Part shown: positions 22,700 to 33,363 of the stretch, one piece after another | How the letters are laid out: every line of letters begins with the position of its first letter | How positions within the stretch are numbered: position 1 is the first letter of the stretch | Assembly: GCA_014773175.1 (NCBI GenBank) | Contig: VXCM01002873.1 | Coordinates: 1-64,000, forward strand | Source of the DNA: Lucifuga dentata | Lineage: Eukaryota; Chordata; Actinopteri; Ophidiiformes; Bythitidae | Reading direction: 5' to 3' | Length of the DNA: 64,000 bases | Program-made: the position numbers and the translations under genes | The notes under the pieces: model-generated | Told to the model about the DNA's origin: nothing | The model's database searches: none | Seen by the model: the letters and a program-made list of their open reading frames with translations, nothing else

Positions 22700-23185
22700 T
22701 AAACAATCTGAAGTTTTCACCCTAAACATTGCTTCTTTTTAGTGCTGTTTTTTCAATGAATATACAACATGGTCAGGACCTCGGTGGTGCAGACAGGTCC
22801 TGTCCCTGGGAGAGATTAGATAGTCTCTAAAACAAGAAGAAAACTGAGGAAGAAAGGTGGAGAGCAGGAGAGATGAGGCTCTGTGTATGAGGAATAGTGA
22901 CACCATGGGTCAAATCAACTAAATACAGGGTGGAAAAAATACAGAAAAGGAGGTAAGTGTATAGAAGGGACGGAAGAAGGGTAAGCTTTTTTCTAGCAAT
23001 TTAACATCTGGTCATATTTGGGAACTGTAATCAGCTTGCAAGAACAAAGAGAAACAAAACAGTATAATTTAAAAAAAAAAACACTTGAAGCTTTTTAGCA
23101 ACAGAAAATATCACCACCTTCTTAATGACGTGCTATTTGTTTTTGAGCTTTAACAAAATTTCCTTGTTCTTTCATTTTTTCATGA
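22700..23185. other. Unique sequence
   Basis: No gene recognised; purine-rich at 22830-22990. Confidence 0.45.
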
Positions 23186-23189
23186 GCTT

Positions 23190-23192
23190 TAC

Positions 23193-23223
<31 letters not shown>

Positions 23224-23244
23224 AAAANTTTTTTTTTTTTTTTT
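23190..23244. repeat. (AT)n then poly-T with N
   Basis: AT dinucleotides to 23208, T runs on both sides of a single N at 23228, each ending in AAA. The symmetric T-run/TTTAAA on both sides suggests another short unmerged overlap at the N. Confidence 0.75.
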
Positions 23245-23518
23245 AAATATGTGAATCATGTCTGTGTCACATGTTACTGTATTTAAAACATTCTCAAAGC
23301 TATCAAGGCTTAATAGAAGCATGTGGGAGACCTCGGAAACAAGCAGCCCCAGAGCGTTGCTCATTGAAGCATACCAGCAATACGCTACATAAAAAACAGA
23401 CACACCTCTTCCTGTCAGAGAGTGACAGACAGCCAGCAAACAGGACAAAAGGGAGGAGAAGACAGAAAAGAGCAGAGCTGGGCATCTGTGTCTCTCCAAA
23501 GGAGGTGTCAGACATATG

Positions 23519-23521
23519 CAT

Positions 23522-23564
<43 letters not shown>
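23519..23564. repeat. Compound (TG)n-(AG)n microsatellite
   Basis: About 14 TG units directly followed by about 9 AG units. Confidence 0.9.
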
Positions 23565-23569
23565 CCTTT

Positions 23570-24780
23570 CAGTTGTTGAGTTTGGTGGAAGCTGTGTGTG
23601 TGTGCGCCAGTGTGTCTGTTTCTGCAGAAAAGGAATATGGACACAAAATTAGAAGAAGAAAGAGATTGGATATTAGAAATCAATAGAGATGAACATATAT
23701 GTAAATGAATATAAAGAGTAAATAAAAGTAAAAATAATTGCATCAGTTTGTGATAAATGTTTCAGGTTAATTATACACATTGTTTCTGGTCCAATAATTA
23801 TGTTTTTTTTTTCTTAAATGAGTTGTAACCTGTAGCAGGTTAGTCCAAATGTAATCAGTAGTTACCTGGATGTAACTCGTTATTGGGCTTTGCTCACTCA
23901 AGGCTCTGCCTGGGCTACTTGAAGTAACTTAATACATCTGCTATCCAATCAGATGTCAGTATTCTCTTTGCTCAGTTTCTTCACTCACCTCTTCTCCAAT
24001 GAAACACCATCAGCCAGTACCTTTCCATGCACACTATACTCTGATTTGTCTGATGTCTTAGACTGCATTATGTTATCATGGCAGCTAATGTTAGATATTC
24101 TAATTTAGCAAAGTTATCTTGCTAAATAAAGTAGGTTCTATTAGCTACATCTAATCTTTGAAAAAATAAATTATCCTCTGGCTTATATATGAAGACTTTT
24201 CTACTGTGAAAGCATTGCTGTCATCATTTAATTTTAAAGATTAGTTTAATTTTTATTTTTTTTAAGGCTCATCATATAACACTCTCCTCAACAGCACATA
24301 CAGTACAGTGAAGGCAGTGAAATTGGTTACTGGTTACTTTCCTGTTTCGGTCACACCACACGGGCCCTAAGCACCACGCTATAACATGACATGCAGCCAG
24401 CCAGTATTGTAGTAAGAGTCCTGTTCCTGTCCTCTCCAGGGCGGGGCTGTGGTGGGATTATGAGACTTAAACCCTGGATGTTTTCCACAAAGCCTGGAAT
24501 CTTTTTTTAATTGTGTGTTATGAATTTTCTGTAGCATTTTTGCAATTACCCAAATTTAAAGCCAAGGCGGAACCACAGTTGTGAATGGGTTTAATTGGTG
24601 TACGGAGCGGACATAATGCCACATAGCTCCGCTGTTTAGATCATTGTAAAGGTTTTTCATTTAAAAAGATTTTTACCTTCATATACAATAATATTATTTG
24701 TTAAAAGATGTAACATAATTTTTTACATTTCTTAAACAGATGTATCAAAATTTATATTTAGCTTTGGTAGTTATAAAATA
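23570..24780. other. AT-rich unique sequence
   Basis: No gene recognised. Between 23830 and 24480 the sequence has the patchwork look of old transposon debris, but no family ends were identified. Confidence 0.4.
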
Positions 24781-24815
24781 GCTATCTACCGAAGCTATTA
24801 GCTTCGGTAGATAGC
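24781..24815. repeat. Perfect 17-bp inverted repeat, 1-nt spacer
   Basis: GCTATCTACCGAAGCTA, then T, then its exact reverse complement. The right arm overlaps the start of the 65-bp unit that is repeated around the N at 24864. Confidence 0.9.
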
Positions 24816-24929
24816 CAAAGCTACCTCATGCCTGGATTTTCCAGTGGAGATCTGGGCTAAGCCNTAGCTTCGGTAGATAGCCAAAGCTACCTCATGCCTG
24901 GATTTTCCAGTGGAGATCTGGGCTAAGCC
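24799..24929. repeat. 65-bp exact duplication around single N (likely assembly artefact)
   Basis: 24799-24863 and 24865-24929 are identical and separated only by the N at 24864. Four other single-N sites in the window show the same pattern with 63-67-bp units. The right copy runs into an inverted repeat (AGTGGAGATCTGGG / CCCAGATCTCCACT, 24909-24942). Confidence 0.85.
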
Positions 24930-25150
24930 CCAGATCTCCACTAACCCTAGATCCACCCCTGGCCCTCTCAAATCTGATATAATTTTATGTCTTAATTTGG
25001 ATTCTGCATCCTGACTCCCTTCAGTCCAACATGAATAACTGCCTTTAATTTAAGCCAAACGTTAATAGATTTTATAGGACAAACTTCTATGACCATGCAG
25101 ATGACTGTATTTTTCTCTTTTATTTTGTCTCGTCTGTCTTCCCATTCTTC

Positions 25151-25155
<5 letters not shown>

Positions 25156-25216
<61 letters not shown>
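25156..25216. repeat. (CT)n microsatellite
   Basis: About 30 CT units with one TTT interruption. Confidence 0.9.
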
Positions 25217-25636
25217 GTCCATCAAAGGAACATGAGCCTGCTGTAGCCACACGGGGTCACTGAATGCTGAAATCTACACCAAACTACCGGATGGACCACA
25301 GACATATGTGCACATACACATGCACACACACAAACACAAACGCAGAGACAACAGATACTCACTTCATCTCCTGTCAGGGAGAGACAGACATTGAATCAGA
25401 GACAGGGGACAGACAAGAGAAGAGAGAGGTGGAAATACCTAAAAGAGATATACACCAAGACAGAAACATAGGAAAAGATAAGAAGATAGGAAAAGAAGGA
25501 TGGAGGGAGAGCAGGAGGAGGCTCGCTTCACTGTCCCAGAATAGACCAGACTGTAGGATTCAACCGCAAGACTGGTGCTGGGTTACCACGGCAATTTATG
25601 ACTGATGCAACTGAAATATTAATTTTGTCATTCACT
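25217..25636. other. Unique, purine-rich sequence
   Basis: The 113-codon plus frame at 25264-25605 is rich in K/E/R because of GA-rich DNA. I see no domain and do not call a gene. Confidence 0.5.
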
Positions 25637-25639
25637 CAC

Positions 25640-25688
<49 letters not shown>
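25637..25688. repeat. (CA)n microsatellite
   Basis: About 25 CA units with one CG. Confidence 0.9.
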
Positions 25689-25691
<3 letters not shown>

Positions 25692-26239
25692 TCAACATCT
25701 ACATAACATACACGTGAACACTTTAGATATGATCATCAACAGCCAGTATTGTGAAGTTACCTGTTAGTCTTACGATGCAATGAATTGTGATATATAATTT
25801 TATAATAATTCAAACATGAAACACATAATAATTTGGCTTAAGCACTGTGAATCTGGTTAATATTCACCAGTTCATTGTGGTTAATATGGCCACACAATAT
25901 TATTAGTTTGAAAATGACCATGTGAAGTGTTATAAAATTATTATAAGGATATCAAATGAGTTCAGGTCTCTAATGAGAAATCAGACCAGTGATGCCAGAC
26001 ACACATTTTCACACTTTATTTGTCAACATACACTACAGGCCAGAAGTTTGAGGCCACCCCCACATTTAAAAAAAAAAAAAAAAAAAAATCATCAATACAC
26101 TGTTTGTTTTACAATTTATTGCAGAGGAAATGACAATACATGTATAAAACAAATATAAGTAATTAGTTTTCGAGAAGAATGTGTCAACAAGAGCACATTA
26201 TGAAGCCACTGTATGCACTATCGCGCTTATGAGTGTATA

Positions 26240-26725
26240 GCGCTGCTGGCCAAAGTATNCCCCCCCCCAATTTTTGTGTAAACTTTACCAAAGTACCACT
26301 CCAAACACAACAAAATTCAAAATTCATTATTGGTGTTTTACAAATAGTTGGGTATTCGTTCATAATATTCAACTATTCTTTAGACTTAAATTTGGATTTC
26401 AGAGTAGATAATATGACTGCAATATTTCTACAAGTCAGTGAAAACATGTGAAAACCATTTGACCTCTGACCCTACCTCAAAGATGTTTTAACTTCCTGTT
26501 TGATCTCTACTAATAATGTTGGTATTCTTCTTCAAATCTTAACAATATGTCAAAAGTGTCTTCCTACTTAACACTATTAACAACTATTAGCTTTTTTTTT
26601 TCAGTTTTACTTACACTAACACACTAAACAAATAAATTTTTGTTGTGTTTGGAGTGGTAATTTAACTCAGAAAGAAAAGTTTACACAAAAATAATGGGGG
26701 GGGGGGGGGGGGGNGTGCTGCACTG
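26240..26725. mobile_element. Nested TIR element (MITE) inside the Tc1-like copy
   Basis: The left arm has a C run, then AATTTTTGTGTAAACTTT and CCACTCCAAACACAACAAAA (26260-26318). The right arm has the reverse: TTTTGTTGTGTTTGGAGTGG, then AAAGTTTACACAAAAATAAT and a G run (26639-26713). TA is found just outside the proposed ends (26238-26239 and 26726-26727), with outer words GCGCTGC and, reverse-complemented, CAGTGCAGC. Isolated Ns at 26259 and 26714 fall in the C and G homopolymers of the two arms, where inverted repeats would be hard to assemble. No coding capacity. Confidence 0.65.
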
Positions 26726-27060
26726 TATGTGACTGTATTGATCTTTATCCATTTTGCACTTCCATGCTGAATACATTGTGATATTTCATTTTCTTTTTTT
26801 TCACTGATCTTTTTTTTTTTACTGATCTTTGCACATTTTGATGGTGTACTTGTCTCTTGTGCATCTAACTTTCAGATTGACTTTTTGGTTACTGCCTTGT
26901 ATTGTGAGTGTGTTATTGTGGTCTGTGTNCATCTAACTTTCAGATTGACTTTTTGGTTACTGCCTTGTATTGTGAGTGTGTTATTGTGGTCTGTGTGAGC
27001 TGCTCTTGGAATTACCCCTTGAGGGATAAATAAAGTTGTATCATATTGTATCACATCATA
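26726..27060 (+). mobile_element. Non-LTR retrotransposon 3' terminus
   Basis: The end reads GTGAGCTGCTCTTGGAATTA, then CCCCTTGAGGGATAAATAAA, then GTTGTATCATATTGTATCA. The 'gtgagctgct...aattccccttggggatcaataaag' phrase followed by short TATC-like repeats is characteristic of fish L2/Rex-type LINEs (and SINEs that borrow their tails). The upstream part is T-rich and includes a 67-bp artefactual duplication around the N at 26929. Confidence 0.5.
26862..26996. repeat. 67-bp exact duplication around single N (likely assembly artefact)
   Basis: 26862-26928 and 26930-26996 are identical, with the N at 26929 between them. The 60-codon minus frame across it is a product of the duplication. Confidence 0.85.
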
Positions 27061-27081
27061 TGGCTTAAGAAGTGATTTTTA

Positions 27082-27300
27082 ATGAAGGCATGCCCATCTG
27101 TATTAGTGCACTGGCACTCCAGTTGTGTTCCAACTCCCAGAGATCTGGAGACTTGGTCCAAGTTAAACATGAAGAAAGAGAATTACCATTCCATCCTTCA
27201 AAGATATGCGATTCTATTCGGTTTATGTATTATTGGTCAAAATTTCATTCTTCAACAGGACAATGATCCAAAACATTCATCATAATTATGCCAAAATTAC
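27082..27300 (+). pseudogene. Tc1-like transposase, C-terminal fragment with nonsense mutation
   Basis: The translation includes GDLVQVKHEE in one frame and KLNMKKENYHSILQRYAI, then IGQNFILQQDNDPKHSS, in the neighbouring frame. These match the catalytic-domain segment of Tc1 transposases, including the diagnostic FQQDNDPKHTS motif that carries the second catalytic aspartate of the DDE triad. In the family the next residues are about K-LCQNYL; here TAA (27283-27285) replaces that lysine and the following codons still read LCQNYIH, so this is a point nonsense change. The GDLV segment being in a different frame implies a frameshift as well. The third catalytic acidic residue is not visible before the poly-A and gap. 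Non-functional. Confidence 0.8.
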
Positions 27301-27304
27301 ATCC

Positions 27305-27343
<39 letters not shown>

Positions 27344-27427
27344 NNNNNNNNNNNNNNNNNNNNNNNNNNNNNNNNNNNNNNNNNNNNNNNNNNNNNNNNN
27401 NNNNNNNNNNNNNNNNNNNNNNNNNNN
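27344..27427. other. Assembly gap (84 N) between poly-A and poly-T
   Basis: 35 A precede and about 45 T follow the N run. The flanks are complementary homopolymers near the right arm of the Tc1-like element. Confidence 0.95.
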
Positions 27428-27477
<50 letters not shown>

Positions 27478-27540
27478 TGGGGGTGGCCTCAAACATCTGG
27501 CCTGTAGTGTAGTGTAAGTACTCGGTGTGTGTTGGTGAAC

Positions 27541-27542
27541 GT

Positions 27543-27596
<54 letters not shown>
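27541..27596. repeat. (GT)n microsatellite
   Basis: About 27 GT units, starting some 30 bp outside the Tc1-like element. Confidence 0.9.
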
Positions 27597-27598
<2 letters not shown>

Positions 27599-28935
27599 TC
27601 CCACATGTGAGCCTGTGTGACGGATGGGGTTGTGGGAAAAGGTAATGATGCACTCCAGTGGTCCAGAGAAGGGCGGAAGCGCAGTCTCATTGATAAGTGG
27701 GTAATTATGCACTCTGTCATCGTGTTATTATGTCTGTACATGTAGATGTTATTTTTTTTAAAGTGTTAACATGCTTACATATTGTTTGTTATCTTTGCTG
27801 TATTGTCATTAGGCAGCTATTATACATGGACTTAAAATGACATTTACACACAGTCTTAGTGTTTCAGTATGTCTCCTCAACGTGGTGTTCCATTTGACTT
27901 CAGTGAGTGTGTTAATTTTGATGTGTATTTGCACACACACTGTCTGTGTCATGTGGTTCACGTTGCACCTACAGAAGCCTACATGATTGTGTATGACAGC
28001 AGTGAAGTGGGATGTTAAATTGCTGTATTATATTACTACAGCAGCATGGAAAACATGTAACATACCATACACACACTCACACAAACACAAGCACACAGAC
28101 ATACATACAGAGGGGGTGTGTATTATAGGAACTGCCTTCCAATGAAAAGACATGACATCAATTTCATCCCAAATGACTGTTGTCATCATCCGTTTTTCAT
28201 CTCCCCATCATCTGTGCCTCTATCATTTCACTCCAATACCTGGTTTGCACATTACGATATATCTCATAAACACACTTACACACACACATATGCACGTGGA
28301 CAGGTGTATGCACACAGATACAAACATGATTTCTCTCACAAACACAACAGCACATTGAAACAGCAAATATAATCGACATGTGCAGGTGCTTACAGATGTA
28401 CGCACACACACACAAAGACCACAAACATACACATACACACCAGGCCTGCATCACTTCTTCGTGCTAAGCCCTCAGCGTGCCCAACACTCCCACTGAGAAT
28501 GTCTTTGGCTGCTGTCGCTATGTGGTTTTCTTAGGGATGTGTGTGCGTGCGTGTCTTAGTTGTTTCCTGGTGAGATGAGGGGATACAAGCTAAAGCAGGC
28601 CATCTGATTGGACAGTCACTAATCCCTTAACAACATGGCTGAGTGTGATTGGCTATGACTGTTATAAAGGGGAAGGGAGTCTGCAGGTGGTAGTAAGGAT
28701 GATTAGAAGGAAAACCATTGCAGAGATGGCGCAATGGCTGGCTAGAAAGTGAAATACAAGAAAGATATAAATGATGAATTATTTGTTTTATTAATTGTTG
28801 GCTTTTAACATTTGTCACAGTCCATGAAGGTTTTCAGCAACTTTTTTATGCTGATATATTAGCATTCAGCAACATCATTCTGCACATCTTGGTCATCCAG
28901 GTAGTTCATGTGTGGGAGTTTAAGTGCAATGAGTG
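27597..28935. other. Unique sequence
   Basis: No gene recognised. 27630-27740 is a balanced repeat-free block (GTGGGTAATTATGCACTC, GTCATCGTGTTATTATG). CA-rich imperfect tracts lie at 28069-28110 and 28268-28440. Confidence 0.45.
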
Positions 28936-29294
28936 GTAGGGTCGTGCCATGCCATATTGTTCATAAAACACCATAAAATTTTTTTATATGATAAAAATTT
29001 GTCACACCATGATATTGTGTTGTGATGACATGTTGATGAATTTTCACATCATGTGCAACAAGAAGAAACAAAACAAGCAGGTCTGGAGGTAGCGCAGTCA
29101 GTGCCTGATGATTTAGTTGGAAAATATGTATTTCTGACTTTTTTGAAATCTCATTTTTGTCTTTCTTTTACCTTATGACGTTTTTCATCAAGGTCAAGAA
29201 ATACAGGTTGCCAAAGGAATAACGATGTAATGTTTTTGACTGAATCATCCAGTCAGTTTCCTATGTTTACACTGATACACTTGTGCCACCCCTG
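28936..29294. mobile_element. Possible hAT-type non-autonomous element
   Basis: The left edge TAGGGTCGTGCCATGCCATA and the reverse-complemented right edge CAGGGGTGGCACAAGTG resemble the 'taggggtgtgcca' ends of fish hAT elements, and ATATGATAAAAATTTGTCAC fits their subterminal style. No matching 8-bp target duplication could be found, so boundaries are tentative. Confidence 0.3.
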
Positions 29295-29389
29295 GTCTTA
29301 GAAAGGGTTTCTGAGTGTCTGCACCGACATGCAAACATCCAACTCAATCACAATCTTTGTCAAAAAAAATAATTGAATACATAATGGAA

Positions 29390-29414
29390 TTTTTTTTTTT
29401 TTTTTTTTTTTTTT
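29390..29414. repeat. Poly-T tract
   Basis: 25 consecutive T. Confidence 0.85.
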
Positions 29415-30200
29415 GCCACAAAATAACCCATGGACAATGTGATGAAAAACAGTAAATCCAAAGGCATTCCAGAAGATAACTTTTCGACAAGTGGATGTCG
29501 CTTTATTTAACTAGATCCTTAAAAAAAAAAAAAAGCAACTATAATTTTTTCATTTGCAATTTCCAAATAACTTCTTGTTTTAATTTTCATGTTTATTCTA
29601 GTTCTTAATAGGTATATTTATATATTTGATTTTTTTTTTAATGACAACAATATTGTGCATTCTGCACAGATTCAGAGACAACATTATTGAAATTCTACAG
29701 CGACAACCCAGCTGCACCAGAGGCATTAGCATGATCCACCAGGAAGTGCCCTTTCTCCATTGAGGCTCTGTGCATGGGTCACATCACAGATAGAGTTGTG
29801 GCTCCATCCATCATGTGGGTTATAGTTAGCCGCCTATGCTAATGTCTGACCCAATGAAAAGTTTACTGAGAGACGGACAAGGACATTGGGGTGGACTCTT
29901 GTCATCACACACCGTAAACACACAAATACACACACCCTCTTTCTCTTTCTGTGTCTATCACACACACGCATACGCAAACACACCCCACTTCAGCACTGTG
30001 GGGCTGTCATATTTCACACTACCCGGTAGCATGGGGTGAATTATGGCCATGTCACAGCATAGAGGCAGAGAGTGTGTCGGGTGTGTGTTTATGTGGTTCT
30101 ACTTGTATGTGAGTATGTTGTGTTCTGTGCATGACATGGGATGTTTATGGCATATGTGTGTGTGTCTGTGTATATCAGGTCCACCCCATACACGTTTATT
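29415..30200. other. Unique sequence
   Basis: No gene recognised. Imperfect CA/GT runs at 29915-29985 and 30070-30175. Confidence 0.45.
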
Positions 30201-30206
30201 CATAAC

Positions 30207-30235
30207 CCCCCCCCCCNCCCCCCCCCCTCCCCCCA
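30207..30235. repeat. Poly-C tract with N
   Basis: C homopolymer with a single N at 30217. Length unreliable. Confidence 0.85.
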
Positions 30236-30476
30236 CTCCAAATCAGTGGTGTCCAGAATGAAGCTGCATGTGTAAATGACAAAATGATTTATAGAAAATA
30301 TTCCCAAAATAAAGTCCTACGCACCTGGGAAGGATGAAAACCTAACAGAATGGTTCCTGATTGGGAGGAGTCACATGCATACACACACATATGCATGTAT
30401 ACACACATATGTAAGTTTATGCAGATACATGCACACACAATCATAGACTTAGTGTGGCCATTGTAGGGACAGAGAG

Positions 30477-30586
30477 GACAGTGCCGTGCTAAAACAGCTT
30501 TGTAGATTTATGATCTGTAAACTAGTAGATGGACAGATGGATAGATGGAGGGATGGATCAATGGAAGGACAGAACAAAATGAATGG

Positions 30587-30632
<46 letters not shown>

Positions 30633-30860
30633 GGATAGAAGGACAGGAGGACAAACTGATGATGGAAGGACAGGAATAAGACAGTGCTCAGATAAAAAAG
30701 CTGGAGGGATTTATGGCCTGTAAAGTGGTAGAGAGACAGAGTGATGGCTGGAAAGAAGGATATAAGGAAATAGGGACAAATATCACAGGGAACAAGAAGA
30801 AAATAAATGGTTGGATTGACAGATGGATGGAAAGAAGGCTGGAACAAAGTGCGGTCAAAA
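30477..30860. repeat. Diverged ~203-bp tandem duplication, GA/GGAT-rich
   Basis: GACAGTGCC..CTAAAACAGCTTTG..GATTTATGATCTGTAAA..AGTAGA..GACAGA from 30477 recurs as GACAGTGCTC..ATAAAAAAGCTGGAGGGATTTATGGCCTGTAAA..GGTAGA..GACAGA from 30680. The spacing is 203 bp and the order is kept. Each copy is followed by a GGATGGA/GA-rich tract; the first carries a pure (GA)n at 30590-30632. Confidence 0.7.
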
Positions 30861-32362
30861 GAGTGATAAGAAGAGGAGAAAGGAAATGAAAGGAGAAAGG
30901 CGGAGAAGAACCGAACAGAAGAGTCCTGAACTCTTTTTCAGACAGGAGTAAGAATATAACAAATCCTGAAGTGGTCTTTGCTTCTTTGTGAGCCATGATT
31001 CCTGGAGGAGTTGTCAAAGCATGAAATGAGTCTTATGCTGGGAATTGTCTCATTCTGACTGTGTGCAGTTATTAATGGTGTTATCATTCTGTGCTGGTAA
31101 TTATGCTCTCTGAGGGAGCTGGCATAGAGAGGAAGAGGGAGAAAGAGCAGAGCAGAAAGACACACTTTGATCTTTTGTGAACATGATGGGATGAACTGAA
31201 AGAGAAAAGAGATGTGTCTGTGCATATACATGTGAGTGGTTATAGCGGTTATTACATGCAAGCTAGTCTGGATTATTGGTGACTCTGATGTGTTAACTAT
31301 TTTGCAATATCAGCCCTTACTTTGCAAACTAAGGTAAGATTGGTGTTGTCAATATCATCTTAATCTATATTTTACATATTTTAATCTGTAGTTATCCACA
31401 TTAAAGTTAACCAGAGTCTTTCGTCGGTATTATCAACAATCTCTAACCCACCTGTGTGTCTGTGAAGTTCTGGTTGACTGACAAACTGACAGCTTTGCCT
31501 ACATGTATTGCTGGAAATAGCGTATTAAAAAGTTGTATGTGTATGACCAAAATAAGTTGTAATTACTAGTAGCAAACTCAGATTTGTCTGATACCTGACT
31601 TGAATTGTGATATTTTAGAGGTAAATCACAATTTTCATGGCAATGGTGCTCTTTGTTCTTCAGTAAATGTTATCTCAAAGCTAGTTATGTCAATAATGAT
31701 GATTAATACATAAATTATATACCTATTATGCATTCATTTATTTCACTGAACAATAGAATACTGTACATATGTGCTGCTTGCATTCACAAAACTGGGCATC
31801 CATTTAAAAAAAAAAAAAATCTCGACAAAGTGCACTTGAATGCATGACGTGTGGTAATTACAACTTCAGAACTGGGAAATAGTAAATTACAAGGAGCACA
31901 TGAAGGCAGCATGACTTGCTGTGGTTGGACAGTTGATCTCAATTTTTATTGGTCAGTAAGTACGTAGCACTGTGATACAATTTAAACTCCTCTGGTTCTG
32001 GTAAATAAGGCTTTTTTTTCTAGTCAAAGAATTAATGTTTTTCTTTATGTCTCTCATTTTCCCACTCTTCCCCATTTATCATCCCTCTATCTTGTTTCCT
32101 TCCTCCTCTTCCTTTACTTGCTCTTTGTCTTTCAGTACCATATTGCCATGTGCTGTGGTGTAAATGGTTTGTGTTAAATGTTGTTCTGTCCCTAGTGAGT
32201 GTTAACAGTGTGGAGAGAGAGACTGCTAATCTTTAAACAGGGCATCTGCTGGCATCTGCTTTATCTTTATGGTTCCCTGGACACCAAGTACAAAATACAG
32301 GCAGGAGACAGACAGACAGACATGCACAAGCATAACATATACAGCATATGTACCCACAAAAG

Positions 32363-32364
<2 letters not shown>
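30861..32364. other. Unique sequence
   Basis: No gene recognised. 31000-31110 (e.g. GCAGTTATTAATGGTGTTAT and TGGTAATTATGCTCTCTG) is repeat-free and homeobox-word rich. The rest is ordinary AT-rich DNA. Confidence 0.45.

Positions 32365-32396
<32 letters not shown>
32365..32396. repeat. (CA)n microsatellite
   Basis: About 16 CA units. Confidence 0.9.
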
Positions 32397-32397
<1 letters not shown>

Positions 32398-33288
32398 GCA
32401 CAAAGGCAGGTTCACGTTACATGCACAGACAAGCAAAAGCACCCACACACAAATGAGTCCTGATCAATTTTTTCATAAAATACACAACATTTGAGACACA
32501 TGAAAAACAGGCAATAAATAATTAAGTACTTCACTGAATCTGTATAAACTCACTTGCAGACTGGACACATGGTGTGTTGGCACACTCGATTTGTCACCAA
32601 AAGACACATCAAAATATGCGTATCAGGTGAAATCACATACGAGTACGAAACACAAGATACAAGGAAAACAATAAGACAGATGTAGCGTAAGTTAGAGAGA
32701 AGACGGGGAAGAAAAGAGATGAAGTAAGACATGTTGTGAGATGCAGCAGGGGTGGAGATCACATGAAAGGGAGAGATAGATGGATGGAGGGATAGATGGA
32801 GAGGAAAGGGGAGAAGTGCTAAAAAGACAAGGGGAAGCTGGGCGTTCCATGGGGGGGCCCAAAAGCTGGCAGGCACCTGAGTCACACCTCCACTGTATGT
32901 GTCTGTGTGCGTGTGTGTGTCCTTCTGTCTGATTCTGTGATTAATGAAGACATGTCACTGTTGTAATCCTCTCTAATAAGCACCAGTGGAGCATCCCTGA
33001 ACCATGTGTGTATGGGTATGTATGTGTTTTTATGCATATGTAGATATGCATAATGTGTGTGTTAATTTGAGCTTGTCAGCCTGTGAGGGCGTGACCATGA
33101 CCAAAAAACATGGCACATGTCTGGATTTGTGTAGCTACAAGAAGCTGACTCCCCATGAATCTTGTTTTGTTTTGGGACAGCTTGCATGTATCTGTTTGTT
33201 TGTGTGTTAATGCTGGCAAGTAAAGACGGAAAGCAAATGTGACAGTGAACTACTGTAATATCCTTACAAGCAGCTTGCATGCATCTGC
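32397..33288. other. Unique sequence
   Basis: No gene recognised. Purine-rich block at 32690-32850; GT-rich runs around 32898-32922 and 33003-33062. Confidence 0.45.
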
Positions 33289-33292
33289 GTGC

Positions 33293-33325
<33 letters not shown>

Positions 33326-33332
33326 TGTGTGA
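33289..33332. repeat. (GT)n microsatellite
   Basis: About 21 GT units with one TA interruption. Confidence 0.9.
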
Positions 33333-33363
33333 GAGCTAATGTCATTCTTTATAAGTACGCCCA

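Larger units (their letters stand above)
26031..27509 (+). mobile_element. Tc1-like transposon with nested insertions
   Basis: The left end is CACTACAGGCCAGAAGTTTG, then AGGCCACCCCCACATTTAAA; the right end, reverse-complemented, is CACTACAGGCCAGATGTTTG, then AGGCCACCCCCAGATTTAAA. The arms match at all but two of about 40 positions. TA flanks both sides (26029-26030 and 27510-27511), the Tc1/mariner target duplication. A transposase 3' fragment lies inside at 27082-27300 on the plus strand. The transposase N-terminal two-thirds is missing, and the middle is instead occupied by a second TIR element (26240-26725) and a LINE-like tail (26726-27060). Both arms adjoin A/T homopolymers, and an 84-N gap (27344-27427) lies between poly-A and poly-T near the right arm. 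Confidence 0.8.

Noticed and set aside
27245..27741. Long frames across the N gap at 27344-27427
   Set aside because: They consist of poly-K/poly-F, unknown residues and CA-repeat histidine/threonine runs.
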